A DNA stretch of 64,000 nt from Patiria miniata (GCF_015706575.1 NW_024037065.1:5828001-5892000); one strand, 5' to 3'. Shown: positions 22,043 through 31,184, counted from the first letter of the stretch. Notes: generated by a model from the sequence alone, not told the origin. A program made the numbers and translations.

Positions 22043-22171
22043 ATAATAATAGAGGGCGCTGTTTCTTGGTTACGTCAGTGATCACGTGTTTGTTTTTGCG
22101 CTAGGTTTATAGTGTTTTTTTATTCTTTCTCTCCTTACGAGCCAATACAAATAAGGCCTATAAATGCAACA

Positions 22172-22209
22172 TATAAAAACCCTTGACTTAGCGCTCTGCC
22201 GTCACTCTT
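22172..22209 (+). promoter_or_regulatory. Promoter of gene R, copy A
   Basis: TATAAAAA at 22172-22179 and an initiator-like TCACTCTT at 22202-22209, with the A 32 nt from the first T of the TATA box. The GCGCTCTGCCGTCA segment between and the GGTTCGTC before the ATG are conserved in copy B (TATATTAA at 28146, TCATTCTT at 28175). Confidence 0.65.
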
Positions 22210-22223
22210 GCTCTCGGTTCGTC

Positions 22224-24074
22224 ATGGAGAAGCATATCGATGCCTTTGTTGCCAAAATGAAGAGATTGTCCTCTGTTCGGACGCCGTCTGTCTCCCGTAA
22301 GCGGACGGCCGAAAACTATGCACTGTTCACCCCGGAGACACCTGAGATGAGTCGTTTTTCCTCTGTTCGGATGCCGTCTCTTTCCCGTAAGCGGATGGCC
22401 GAGAACTACCCTCTGTTTGCCCCGGAGACACCCAAGGCCTGGAAACGTCCGTTTGAATCGTCGTTGAGAAAATCTACCGAAAACAACCCACTGTTCATTC
22501 CGGAGACATCCAAGGCCTGGAAACGTCCGTTTGAATCGTCGGTGGGAAAATCTCCTTTCAAGAGTTTCGTAACCATCAAACATATCGACGCTGGTGCTGA
22601 TATTCCTTTGTATTCGATATTGAGGAAAATCAAGGAGGAACTGAAGAACTGGCAGTACGAAGTGTATGTGCACGACCCCAAAGGCGGTGTTGTTTGTACG
22701 GTTCGAGGTGTACATCTTCATGTGATTGTGGTAGGGCCGGCAAAGTGGCGTGATGCTTATCGGGTGCGTCAGTTAAATTTTGGTATTATTCGTGCTTCTT
22801 GCGTGATGCGAGCCGCTAACATTCCTGCTTGGAAAGAGAACGACTTGTTGAAGAATCCTCCGGGTTGTCTTCTGTATTCTCATCTGCCTCGCGAAGATTC
22901 TGAAGTGGATTCTATCTTCCGGTCGGATCCAGTTCCGGGTAAGTTTGAGTTGTTTTACCCCTCTGTCCCAAGTGTTACTAGCCTGTGCAACAGGCGTATT
23001 TATTTTCTAGTGTACGACCTGTAAGGTCTATGAAAAAATAATAAGGTAGCCAATGGAATGGACCAACGCACCCTGTTATTGTAGCGCGTTGGGTCTCTGT
23101 CTTATTTTGGTTCCGAGTTGTATTCATAGGCATTACATGCCGTACACTCTAAACTACACGTTTGAATGGGGGCCGAGTTGACCAAACAACGCGATTAGTT
23201 CAGGCATTTCGGCCGCGTTGCGCGTTGGTTTTGTATTGCGGAGTATTCATTTTGTATGCTTTTGAGCTCGTTGGCTTCTTCACTCAATGGGTGATTCTGT
23301 GCGATTGGTCCTGAAGTATGCTCCGATGTTGCAGAGCCGATCTCCGTACCGACAATACCGTCGTCGGCATCGCCTGTCGTACCGGCGGCCGTGGCGGACT
23401 TAGCCTGTGCAACAGGCGTACCAATGAAACTACCTCCCTGTAAGGGAGCCAATACAACTGCGGCTTCATCGGAAACCAGCCATGCGATCGAGGAATCGGG
23501 CGAGGATCTTCTCGTCAAACTTCCGTCGGCGACCTTCGATCTCGTGAAGCAAGAGTGGTCAAGCGATGGCGATTCTACGGCCGGTTCGTCGGTGTCGTGC
23601 GGGAGGTCAGTCTCCGTCGTCGATCTGTGCGCGGAGGATTCCGATGATTTTGAATGCGGTCAGCCGTTTCCCGAAACCCCGCCGGTTTCTTCTCCCGCTT
23701 CGTCTATTCCGTCCGGTGATTCTCCCACACCCAGTGAAGCCGCTGATTTGTCTCGTTTCTTCCGCGGTCGTGGGGCGGAGTACTCCAATTCGTACAACGA
23801 GGCCAAGGAAGACGGTATGTCGTCCTCTACCGTATCTGACTTTTCTAGTAACTCTTCGATACCTGTTCGGGAGGGTAAGGAGGACGGTGGTCTGCCGTTG
23901 TCGGCGGTATCGGGTTCTTCGATCCCCGTGACTCCGAGGGATGCCGATATCTTCTCTGCAAGAGTGTTGTATTCTTGCCATCGGTACAATCGTCTGTTGA
24001 AGGAAGCGATGGAGATCAGGCTGATCACGAACTATGATCTTGATATTGGACCTGCTCTTCTTCCGTGTCCGTGA
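22224..24074 (+). CDS. Array gene R, copy A (two exons, function unknown)
   Basis: Exon 1 (22224-22938) starts MEKHIDAFVAKMKRLSS. The first ~125 residues are three imperfect repeats with SSVRxPSxSRKR and PETPKAWKRPFESS. A conserved domain follows (FVTIKHIDAGADIPLYSIL, WQYEVYVH, RGVHLHVIVVG, NPPGC). The H-x-H in VHLHVIVVG recalls HUH nuclease motif 2; this is tentative, as no catalytic tyrosine conserved across copies was found. Exon 1 ends at GTAAGT (donor at 22939). The homologous exon 2 (from about 23314) lacks the acceptor seen in copies B, D and E, so the copy may not splice properly. Exon 2 is Ser/Glu/Pro-rich, carries the hairpin peptide LACATGVPMKLPPCKGA at 23400-23457, and ends in a conserved segment (DIFSARVLYSCHRYN, LITNYDLDIGPALLPC). 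Exon 1 is the only one of the four free of the 10-nt deletion seen elsewhere. Confidence 0.65.
22981..23042 (+). repeat. Hairpin module pair in the R copy A intron region
   Basis: GCCTGTGCAACAGGC (22982-22996) then GACCTGTAAGGTC (23018-23030), the latter followed by TATGAAAAA. Both are self-complementary stems with the shared loop type. An inverted GGCATTACATGCC module lies at 23129-23141. They sit after the R donor site. Confidence 0.8.
23400..23457 (+). repeat. Double hairpin module inside R exon 2
   Basis: Two hairpins in tandem, GCCTGTGCAACAGGC and CCCTGTAAGGG, each with its tail (GTACCAATGAAAC and CCAATACAAC). They are translated in frame as LACATGVPMKLPPCKGANTT. The other two forward frames of the module contain TAG or TAA, so only this frame stays open. 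Confidence 0.85.
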
Positions 24075-24499
24075 TTAACTAATTGTGTCTACTTTCAGTG
24101 GTATTTGTATTATTGTTATTTAATGTTTATGCTTGTGGTCGTATAAAGTTGTTTGAAATTCTTATTATATGTTGTTAGCGTGTTGAGTTTATTTTACTGT
24201 TAACGTATCAACGAATTTTAGCTTCCCTGTTATTAACCTTTTGTTTAACGAGTACGGCCTATAAGGCCTATTAATAAAAAGTACCTCCTTACGAGCGAAC
24301 ACAACTATTAAGTTTAATTCTTTACCTCCCTGTAAGGGAGCCAATACAACAACGGTGGGTTTGTGGCATACGGCTGTGATGTGTGCATTGGCCACTGCCT
24401 TATGGGTGGTGTGTCTGTTGAACTGAGCCGTTCCGTCGCCGAACAGGCGTTCGAAAGAAACTACTGCCGTAGGTAGGGTGTGGTTGTGTGTTGGGAATG

Positions 24500-24536
24500 T
24501 ATATACGGTGAATCTGAGCGTGCTCTGGTTCATTCT
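24500..24536 (+). promoter_or_regulatory. Promoter of gene S, copy A
   Basis: TATATAC at 24500-24506 and TCATTCT at 24530-24536, A at 24532, 32 nt apart. The same spacing is found for S copies B (TATATAAG at 38762, A at 38794) and D (minus, 50548 and 50516). Confidence 0.65.
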
Positions 24537-24593
24537 GTGTTTGGTTCTCGTGCCGCAAACATCTTTCCTGTACTAGTGCCGGTGTCAATAACC

Positions 24594-25346
24594 ATGTCTC
24601 GTACCGATGTTTCAGGACCTGTAAGGTCTATTGAAATAGATGAGCCGGTCATTGATGGATCGGTTACCGGATCTCCGTCTTGCGAGGATCGCCCCTGGCG
24701 TACCGAGTTAGCCTCTGCAATTGGCGTATCGATGAAACTATCTCCCTGTGAGGTTGCTTCTACGGTGGAGACGGTTCGTCCGGCGATGGACGAAGATGAG
24801 CTTGTTTGGACGAAGAAGGGCGAGTGTAAGAGAGTCAAGGCCTCTACAGCCTTTCGGGGTTCGGCCGCGTGGATGAAGAGGAAGAAGACGTCTGAGTTTT
24901 ACAGGAAGAAGTATGCGTATGTGGATGACGACATCGTGGAGGAGTTAGCCTGTGGAACAGGCGTACCAATGAAACTACCTCCCCGAGGCAGTACAACTAT
25001 CAAGAAACCGAGGTCAAATTTCCCTAAGATTGTTCCTCTGGTGAAGAATGGGCGTCTGTACGTGGATGAAGAGGAAGACGCCGTGGAGCATGGTACGGTT
25101 GAGACGCGTCCTGCGGAGGAGGAGAACGATACGGTGGAGACTCGTCCTGCGGAGGAAGAAAACGATGTTGAGTTCTTATTGGTATTGATGAAGAAGTGGA
25201 GTCCGGTATCGTCGAATGAATTTATGATGTCTGTGTTCGTCAATGAGACGTCGGAGGTTAAAGCTCGTGTGAAGAAGATGTATTTTGCCTCCAGTTGGCG
25301 GGCTAGATTTGCTAAAGCTAAGTCGTTCCTCAGTATTGTGAATTAG
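24594..25346 (+). CDS. Array gene S, copy A (function unknown)
   Basis: A 250-residue frame starting MSRTDVSGPVRSIEIDEPV, the start shared by all copies. A conserved basic block (CKRVKASTAFRGSAAWMKRK, SEFYRKKYAYV) and a conserved C-terminus (DVEFLLVLMKKW, MMSVFVNETSEVKARVKKMY, ending KSFLSIVN) flank variable regions. The variable regions hold hairpin modules. A degenerate one at about 24708-24755 gives LASAIGVSMKLSP; a second at about 24949-24992 gives LACGTGVPMKLPP. A PxRPAEEEND acidic repeat occurs twice at 25103-25165. Intact, with a TATA/initiator promoter 100 nt upstream. Lysine-rich, no signal peptide or membrane segment; a nucleic-acid-binding role is possible but not shown. No known family recognised. 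Confidence 0.65.
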   Translation: MSRTDVSGPVRSIEIDEPVIDGSVTGSPSCEDRPWRTELASAIGVSMKLSPCEVASTVETVRPAMDEDELVWTKKGECKRVKASTAFRGSAAWMKRKKTSEFYRKKYAYVDDDIVEELACGTGVPMKLPPRGSTTIKKPRSNFPKIVPLVKNGRLYVDEEEDAVEHGTVETRPAEEENDTVETRPAEEENDVEFLLVLMKKWSPVSSNEFMMSVFVNETSEVKARVKKMYFASSWRARFAKAKSFLSIVN

Positions 25347-25862
25347 CTGTATTAATGTTTTACCTATTAGCCACTGGCGTACCTACAAAAAATACCAATA
25401 TAACTATGGACAAAAATACCACGGTAGAGGCCCACTAGCTTGTCCCGTAAGAACACTAGGCCTATACAAAATACTATCTTCTTAAGAGTCACCGTCCTTC
25501 GCATTGTGAAGATACTAGAGTTGGGCCAACGCAGTTGTTTATCTGCGTCGCAGTACTTAGTTCGGACATCTGTCTATATCGCGTTGGCGTGGTGGTGCCC
25601 CTGCGTGGGTTTTCTTCATTCAATGGGTTTTTTCCTTTAACATTTCTTCAATGATTTTCCTAGTGTACGGCCTGTAAGGTCTATAAATACAAGTTGATTA
25701 AAAACTGGCTGTGATGTGTTACATTGGCTACTGCCTTATGGGTGGTGTGCTGGTGAGAACTGAGCCTTGTGTTATTGTCTGTGGTGTAGTTTTCTAGTGT
25801 TTTTTTTTCTTTCTCTCCTTACGAGCCAATACAAATAAGGGCTATAAATGAAAACTTGGAAA

Positions 25863-26145
25863 TTTGAGCGGCTTGGCGGAGAATTCTTGGATTTTTGGTT
25901 TCTGAAGTAACAGCTTGCAAGGCCATGATAGCACGAGGAAGGACGACTATCCTGGGTAATCTGGGGCGGGTGTGAGAAGCTGAGGGATTACACATCCTGA
26001 GGGATTACTCAACCTGACGTACCAGACGGAACCTGAGGTTTAAAGTTCTTTTTTCAAGAGATCCGGAAGTCCACGAACCTGATTTAGCTAGGGCACCAAC
26101 CTGAGATTTGCTATGGTTGGTGGTTTGGATGCCTCCCCTTTTTAC
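25863..26145 (+). ncRNA. Conserved ~280-nt non-coding block (candidate structured RNA), copy A
   Basis: Begins TGAGCGGCTTGGCGGAGAAT and ends GCCTCCCCTTTTT. Closely related copies: 40220-40500, 47332-47611 (plus), 43164-43443 and 48811-49090 (minus). It contains direct CAACCTGA-type repeats and pairing segments, no open frame, and a T-run at the end like a Pol III terminator. No known RNA family recognised; the conservation may only reflect recent unit duplication. Confidence 0.35.
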
Positions 26146-26402
26146 AGTTTTTGTGGGCGTTCCCAACGCGATAAGTTCGGGCATTTCGGCGCGTTGCGCG
26201 TTGGTTTTTTTTTTACCATAGCGGAGTATACATTTTGTACGTTAATCGAGCGCGTTGGTGTCTCATAGCGGAGTATACCTTTGTGTGCTTTTAGGATCGC
26301 GTCGGGTTTTCCACTCAATGGGTTTTTGTAGCCTACTCTATCATTTTTTCAGTCTATGGTCTGTAAGGAATGTATGGAAATTTGAAATTTAGTCTGGTTC
26401 CT

Positions 26403-26509
26403 CAACGTGTGTCAGTGCAATCCCTATAGAGCTGCCTTTGTGGGAGGGTCCTCTCCAGGCGCTGTGCGCGTCGGCGCGTGGGACCCCCCGCGTTGCACGA
26501 GACACGTTG
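26403..26509. repeat. GC-rich terminal hairpin of the unit
   Basis: CAACGTGTGTCAGTGCAA (26403-26420) pairs imperfectly with TTGCACGAGACACGTTG (26493-26509). The ~70 nt between contain GCGCGTCGGCGCG and other small palindromes, giving a branched fold. Copies: 40786-40886, 47896-48002, 48420-48526, and a shortened 46-nt form at 42834-42879. It overlaps the right 41-bp inverted repeat. Confidence 0.7.
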
Positions 26510-26533
26510 ATGGGTAATAATTATAAATGTATA
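26493..26533. repeat. 41-bp inverted terminal repeat of the units
   Basis: The right end of unit A (complement of TATACATTTATAATTATTAC... through GTGCAA) is the exact reverse complement of the left end of unit B at 26996-27036. Other copies: 40870-40910, 41707-41747 (diverged), 42810-42850, 44936-44976, 47986-48026, 48396-48436, 53924-53964. In complete units they face each other. Confidence 0.9.
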
Positions 26534-26560
26534 CTCCCGGTATTTCGTAGGGTATGTAGG

Positions 26561-26815
26561 TTTTTAGGGCCTGTAGGTGTGGTAGGTTGTTGTTTTTGTA
26601 TATTAGGATTTTAGGGCCTGTAGGTATGGTAGGTTGTTGGTCTTTTTTATATTAGGATTTTAAGGCCTGTAGGTATGGTAGGTTGTTGGGTTTTTTTATA
26701 TTAGGATTTTAGGGCCTGTAGGTATGGTAGGTTGTTGTTTGTTTATATTAGGATTTTAGGGCCTGTAGGTATGGTAGGTTGTTGTTTCGTAGGGTTTGTA
26801 TATTAGGATTTGCAC
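26561..26815 (+). repeat. 47-bp tandem repeat, spacer A-B
   Basis: About five copies of a 47-bp unit containing TTTTAGGGCCTGTAGGTATG and GGTAGGTTGTTG. It lies between the right repeat of unit A and the left repeat of unit B. Related arrays are at 40934-41320, 48052-48235 and, inverted, 42593-42788. Confidence 0.9.
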
Positions 26816-27249
26816 GTTTTACGTGGGGAGCGGCTGTGGATGCTTGTGTTTTTGGAGTTGCTTGGTGTATATATGGTTATGGTCTTGGATCCGTATTGGT
26901 TCAGTGTTAGTGGAGTTTACAGTGTAGTTTGGCCTGTTATACTATAAGGCATACTGTCTACTAGCCTGTTTAACAGGCGTACCAACAAAAAGACGTATAC
27001 ATTTATAATTATTACCCATCAACGTGTCTCGTGCAAGAATCTGATATGAAGGTCTGTTTATGACGTCACAAGTGTACAAGTACGGACTTGATTGACCCTA
27101 AGGACTCGCGACTTCCGGATCCCTTTTTCTTACACTCTTTGAACCCCAGGTTCTGTCTGGTACGTCAGGTGATTTTAATTCTTTACCAGCTTACGAGCCA
27201 ATAGAACTACGGTTGATCGTTCCCGGAACTCTTACTGGTATTCCTTACT

Positions 27250-27615
27250 TTTACCGTAACCCTAACCCTAAACCTAACCCTAACCCAAATCCTACCTATA
27301 CCCGTGATCTTAAGTGTAACCCCTAACCTTGTTCCTACCGTTAACCGTAACCCTAACCTTAACTTGAAACCCTAACCCTAATGCTATCCCTAACCCTAAT
27401 CCTAACCCTATCCGTGATCTTAAGTGTAACCCCTAACCTTGTTCCTAACGTTAGCCGTAACCCTAACCCTAACTCGAAACTGTAACCCTAATGCTATCCC
27501 TAACCCTAACCCTAACCCTAACCCGAAACGCTAACCTTAACTCGAAACCCTAACCCTAACCCTAACCGTTACCTTAACCTTAACCCTGAACCGTAACCCT
27601 AACGGTAACCCTAGA
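27250..27615 (-). repeat. Degenerate telomere-like (TTAGGG)n block, unit B
   Basis: Irregular CCCTAA runs mixed with CCGTAA, CCTTAA and TCGAAACCCTAA variants, about 220 bp inside the left inverted repeat. Corresponding blocks: 41958-42068 (F), 45190-45523 (E), 53376-53712 (D, opposite strand). They hold the same relative position in each unit. Confidence 0.85.
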
Positions 27616-28145
27616 AGCCCTTATCCTAGATGCTGTATTGGTAATCGCAACGCTCTGTGTTATTGTTGCGCGTTGGTCTATTATTTTTTTGTCGAACACC
27701 GCCGACGCACTTTTTATTTTATCTTTGTATTAACCGCGTCGGATGGTCGACTCGACCCCTATTAAAACGTGTAGTTTAGAGTGTACGGCATGTAATGCCT
27801 AGGAATACAACTCGTGACAATTTTTTTTTAGCGTACGGCCTGTAAGGCCTATAAATACAATCTATAAATAGAATGGACCAACACACCCTGTTATCGAAGC
27901 GCGTTGGACCAACGTGAAAACTTCGCAAATATCAGCGCGTTGCGCTCAATGGTTTTTTGTACTCCAATTGAGGGCGCTACAACATTTAAATACATGCTTT
28001 AATTTTAAAACTTAGCCTGTGCTACTTGCGTACCAATGCAACTAATGGCCTGTAAGGAAGAAAGTAATAAAAAATTGGTTGATCAAGAGGGGGCGGTGTT
28101 TTGGTCACGTGTTTGTTCTTGCGCTTGCGTGGTTGTACCCAGTGC

Positions 28146-28182
28146 TATATTAATCAAGACTGAGCGCTCTGCCGTCATTCTT
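28146..28182 (+). promoter_or_regulatory. Promoter of gene R, copy B
   Basis: TATATTAA (28146-28153) and initiator TCATTCTT (A at 28177). The GAGCGCTCTGCCGTCA and GGTTCGTCATGGAG segments match copy A although the sequence further upstream differs. Confidence 0.6.
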
Positions 28183-28196
28183 GCTCTCGGTTCGTC

Positions 28197-30030
28197 ATGG
28201 AGAAACGTATCGATGGGTTTGTTGCCAAAATGAAGAGATTGTCGTCTCTTGGTACGCCGTCTGTTTCCCGTGAGGGAAGAGTCTCATATCCTAACCGGAC
28301 GGTCCCCTCTGTCTTCACCCGGGAGACACCGAAGATGCGGAGTTTTTCTTCTGTTCGGCTGCCGTCTGTCTCCCGTAAGCGAAGAGTGGAGAACTACTCT
28401 CTGTTTGCCCCGGAGACACACAAGGCGTGGAAACGTCCGTTTGAATCTTCGTTGAGAAAATGTCCAATCAAGAAGTTCGTAACTATCAAACATGTTGAAC
28501 CTGGTGCTGATATTCCTCTATTTACGATTTTGAGCAAAGTGAAGGAGGGACTGGATGCCTGGCAGTACGAAGTGTATGTGCACGAGGGCAACGGCGGTGT
28601 TGCTTGTACGGTTCGCGGTTTACATGTTCATCTCGTCGTGGTAGCGTCGCCAGGTGTCGTACCCGTTGGGATCATGCTCCGCGAATCCGTGAATTATGCA
28701 AGAGTATCGGGTTGGCGTGTTGTCGGATGCGAGCTTTTAACATACCTCCTTGGAAAGAGGACGGTTTCAAGAATCCTCCGGGTTGTCTCATCTGCCTCGC
28801 GAGGACTCCGAGGTTGATTCCATCTTTCGGCCGGATCCAGTTCCGGGTAAGTTGCCGTTTTTGTTTATCTCCTTGCGAGCCAATATAAGTTTTAATTCTT
28901 TACCTCCCTGTAAGGTCTATGAAAAAAAATATGGTGGTAGAATGTAAATCTGTTAATCTAATGGGCCAACGCACCCTGTTTTTGGAGCGCGTTGGGTCTC
29001 TGTCTTATTTTGGTCGCGAGTTTTTTGTACATGTTTGAATGGGGACCGAGTTGACCAAACAACGTGATTACTTCGGGCATTTCGGCCGCGTTGCGCGTTG
29101 GTCTCCCATAGCGGAGTATTCATTTTGTATGGTTTTGAGCGCGTGGGTTTCTTCACTCAGATTTATAGTGTACGGGCTGTAAGCCCTATGAATGAATAAT
29201 TGTACTCTAACGTTTTTATCGTTTTTTCAGGTATTTCTGATGAGTCTTCCCTTGTGGCTGCTGGTTCTCGTGCCGATGAAGTACCAACATGCTCCGATGT
29301 TGCAGAGCCGATTTCCGTACCGACAATTCCGTCGTCCGCATCGCCTGTCGTACCGGAGGCCGTGGCGGTCGTGCCGCTACCGGACTTAGCCTGTGCAACA
29401 GGCGTACCAATGAAACTACCTCCCTGTAAAGGAGCCAATACAACTTCGGCTTCACCGGAAACCAGCCCTGCGATCGAGGAATCGGTCGAGGATCTTCCCC
29501 TGGGACTTCCGTCGGCGACTTTCGATCTCCTGAAGCAAGAGTGGTCGAGCGATAGCGATTCTACGGCCGGTTCGTCCGTACGGTGTGAGAGGTCAGTTTC
29601 GGTCGTCGATGCTTCATCGGACGACTCGGATGATTTCGAATGCGGTCAGCCGTTTCCTGAAACCCCGCCTGTTTCTTCTACCGCTTCTTCTATCCCGTCT
29701 GGTGATTCTCCCACACCCAGTGAAGCCGCTGATCTGTCTCGTTTCTTCCGCGGTCGTGGGGCGGAGTACAGCAATTCGTACAACGAGGCCAAGGAAGACG
29801 GTCTGTCGTCCTCTACCGTATCAGACTTTTCTACCTCGTCTTCGATCCAAGAAGAAGAGTGTTCCCGTTCGATCGCCGTTACTCCGAGGGATGCTGATAT
29901 CTTCTCTGCTAGGGTGTTGTATTCTTGCCATCGATATAATGCTCTGTTGAAGGAAGCGATGGAGATCGGGCTGATCACCAACTACGATCTTGACATTGGG
30001 CCTGCTGTTCTTCCGTGTTTGTTATCTTAA
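28197..30030 (+). pseudogene. Array gene R, copy B (two exons, frameshifted)
   Basis: Exon 1 28197-28846 (MEKRIDGFVAKMKRLSSLG...), intron 28847-29230 (GTAAGT...TTTTTTCAG, 384 nt), exon 2 29231-30030 (ISDESSLVAAGSRADEVPT... ending PAVLPCLLS). The join keeps the codon phase (one base of a Gly codon before the intron). H-x-H appears as GLHVHLVVVAS. A one-base deletion near 28650 and a 10-nt deletion after GGTTGT near 28784, relative to copy A, break exon 1. The 10-nt deletion is shared by copies D and E. The hairpin module (29387-29445) gives the same LACATGVPMKLPPCKGA peptide as copy A. The intron holds further hairpins, one GGGCTGTAAGCCC module at 29174. An AATAAA lies at 30140. Confidence 0.7.
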
Positions 30031-30170
30031 CTCTAGTTTGTGTTTGTACGCCTGTGTAAGAGGCTACTAATGAAATTACGGTCTGTATCGTTCTTGTCAA
30101 ATTGTAAATATGTTAATTGTTGTTTGTAATTGTTATTTGAATAAAAATGTATTCTTACGCCTGTATAATT

Positions 30171-30383
30171 CGTCACCGACACCACAAAGTAACACTTTAC
30201 CGTGTTAAAGCATATTTTTGTCGATTTTCAGATGTTTGGACTTTTAAACATTATTCATCAAGGCCTACCATTGCACGAAGTTTCAAAGCTTCAAGAGCTT
30301 TACTTTAATAATTATTACGAATAATTACGATTGCTACTTTTTACTGGTATGTAGATGGGTGTTACTTCGTGGTGTCGGTGACG
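30171..30383. mobile_element. 213-bp MITE with AATT target duplication
   Basis: Ends CGTCACCGACACCAC and GTGGTGTCGGTGACG; inverted repeats of 25 bp with one mismatch. It is flanked by AATT at 30167-30170 and 30384-30387. Unit D (50944-50960, minus) keeps the uninterrupted site GTATAATTGTTTACC. No coding. The transposon superfamily is not assigned. Confidence 0.9.
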
Positions 30384-30432
30384 AATTGTTTACCAATGAA
30401 ACTTCGGTCTGTAAGGCCTTTACAACAAATAA

Positions 30433-31181
30433 TGTAGCCACTTGCTTTCCAGGAGTCGCGAGAAGTGATGTAGCGCCCTCAAGCGTTCGCTAAAAACGCG
30501 CCTGTTTTCTTGCCATCGCCATTGTTCACGAAGTTTGTTTGTCGATAAAAGTTTTGTTCGACAAACTTATCCAGAATCATCTTGCTGTAAAGTCGCTTTT
30601 TGAGCGAATCATCAACCTATTGTGTGCCTCAAGAATCCGTTATTTCTGCTCAGCATACTGTTGGCTCTCAGTTCTCAGGTTCTCAGTGAGAACTTCTTAG
30701 TCTCTCGTTGAGAAAACTGAAGGGACGACCTCACCTGATTGACGTTTGCCAGATCTGAACTTCACCTGGTAAAGGAAACTACTACAGTAGGCCAGTGGTC
30801 ATCAGAGGTGCTCCGTAAAACTACTGGAGTGAGCCTACTCAAGGAGACCAACGACTTCGTCTGCCTTGCAGTACCGGGCTAGTTTACTGACTTCGTTGGA
30901 GTCACCGGTTCAGTCAAGTCGGTTGACTGGACGTCACTGTTTTGGAACTGAAAGCTCCAAGAGTAACCTTGACTTTCTTGCCGGCCGGCCATCTACTGTG
31001 CGCATCATTGGGCCCATTTTTGTGTGTATCACTTGAGCATCGTGGATCCATATCCTTTTAATTAAACATTGATTGTATTTTGATTGAATTGTTTGGCCAA
31101 ACGAAATTGTTGTTACACAATAAAAGCTGATTGGAAATTAATTTATTGTTATTCTCCTGTGTCCTTCCCTAAACGGTTACA
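30433..31181 (+). repeat. Gypsy-3 5' LTR
   Basis: Starts TGTAGCCACTTGCTTTCCAG, ends CTAAACGGTTACA. It contains GTAGCGCCCTCAAGC and an AATAAAAGC signal near 31119. Confidence 0.92.
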
Positions 31182-31184
31182 TAT

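Larger units (their letters stand above)
22043..26533 (+). mobile_element. Array unit A (left end missing)
   Basis: Contains R copy A, S copy A, the conserved non-coding block (25863-26145), the terminal hairpin (26403-26509) and the right 41-bp repeat (26493-26533). Homology to unit B starts at about 22052, next to the Gypsy-1 LTR. The left inverted repeat and the TTAGGG-like block are absent. Confidence 0.8.

Noticed and set aside
22224..24074. Firm call of R as an endogenous parvovirus-like replication protein
   Set aside because: Only the H-x-H motif and loosely similar spacing support it. There is no helicase domain, no capsid gene and no conserved catalytic Tyr.
25863..26145. Hammerhead or other known ribozyme in the conserved block
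   Set aside because: No CTGATGA...GAAA core or other known ribozyme signature was found.
26561..26815. 47-bp repeats as a CRISPR array
   Set aside because: The repeats are directly tandem without unique spacers, and the DNA is eukaryotic.
27250..27615. A true chromosome end or interstitial telomere fusion
   Set aside because: The runs are degenerate, short, and recur at the same place inside each unit, so they are part of the unit.
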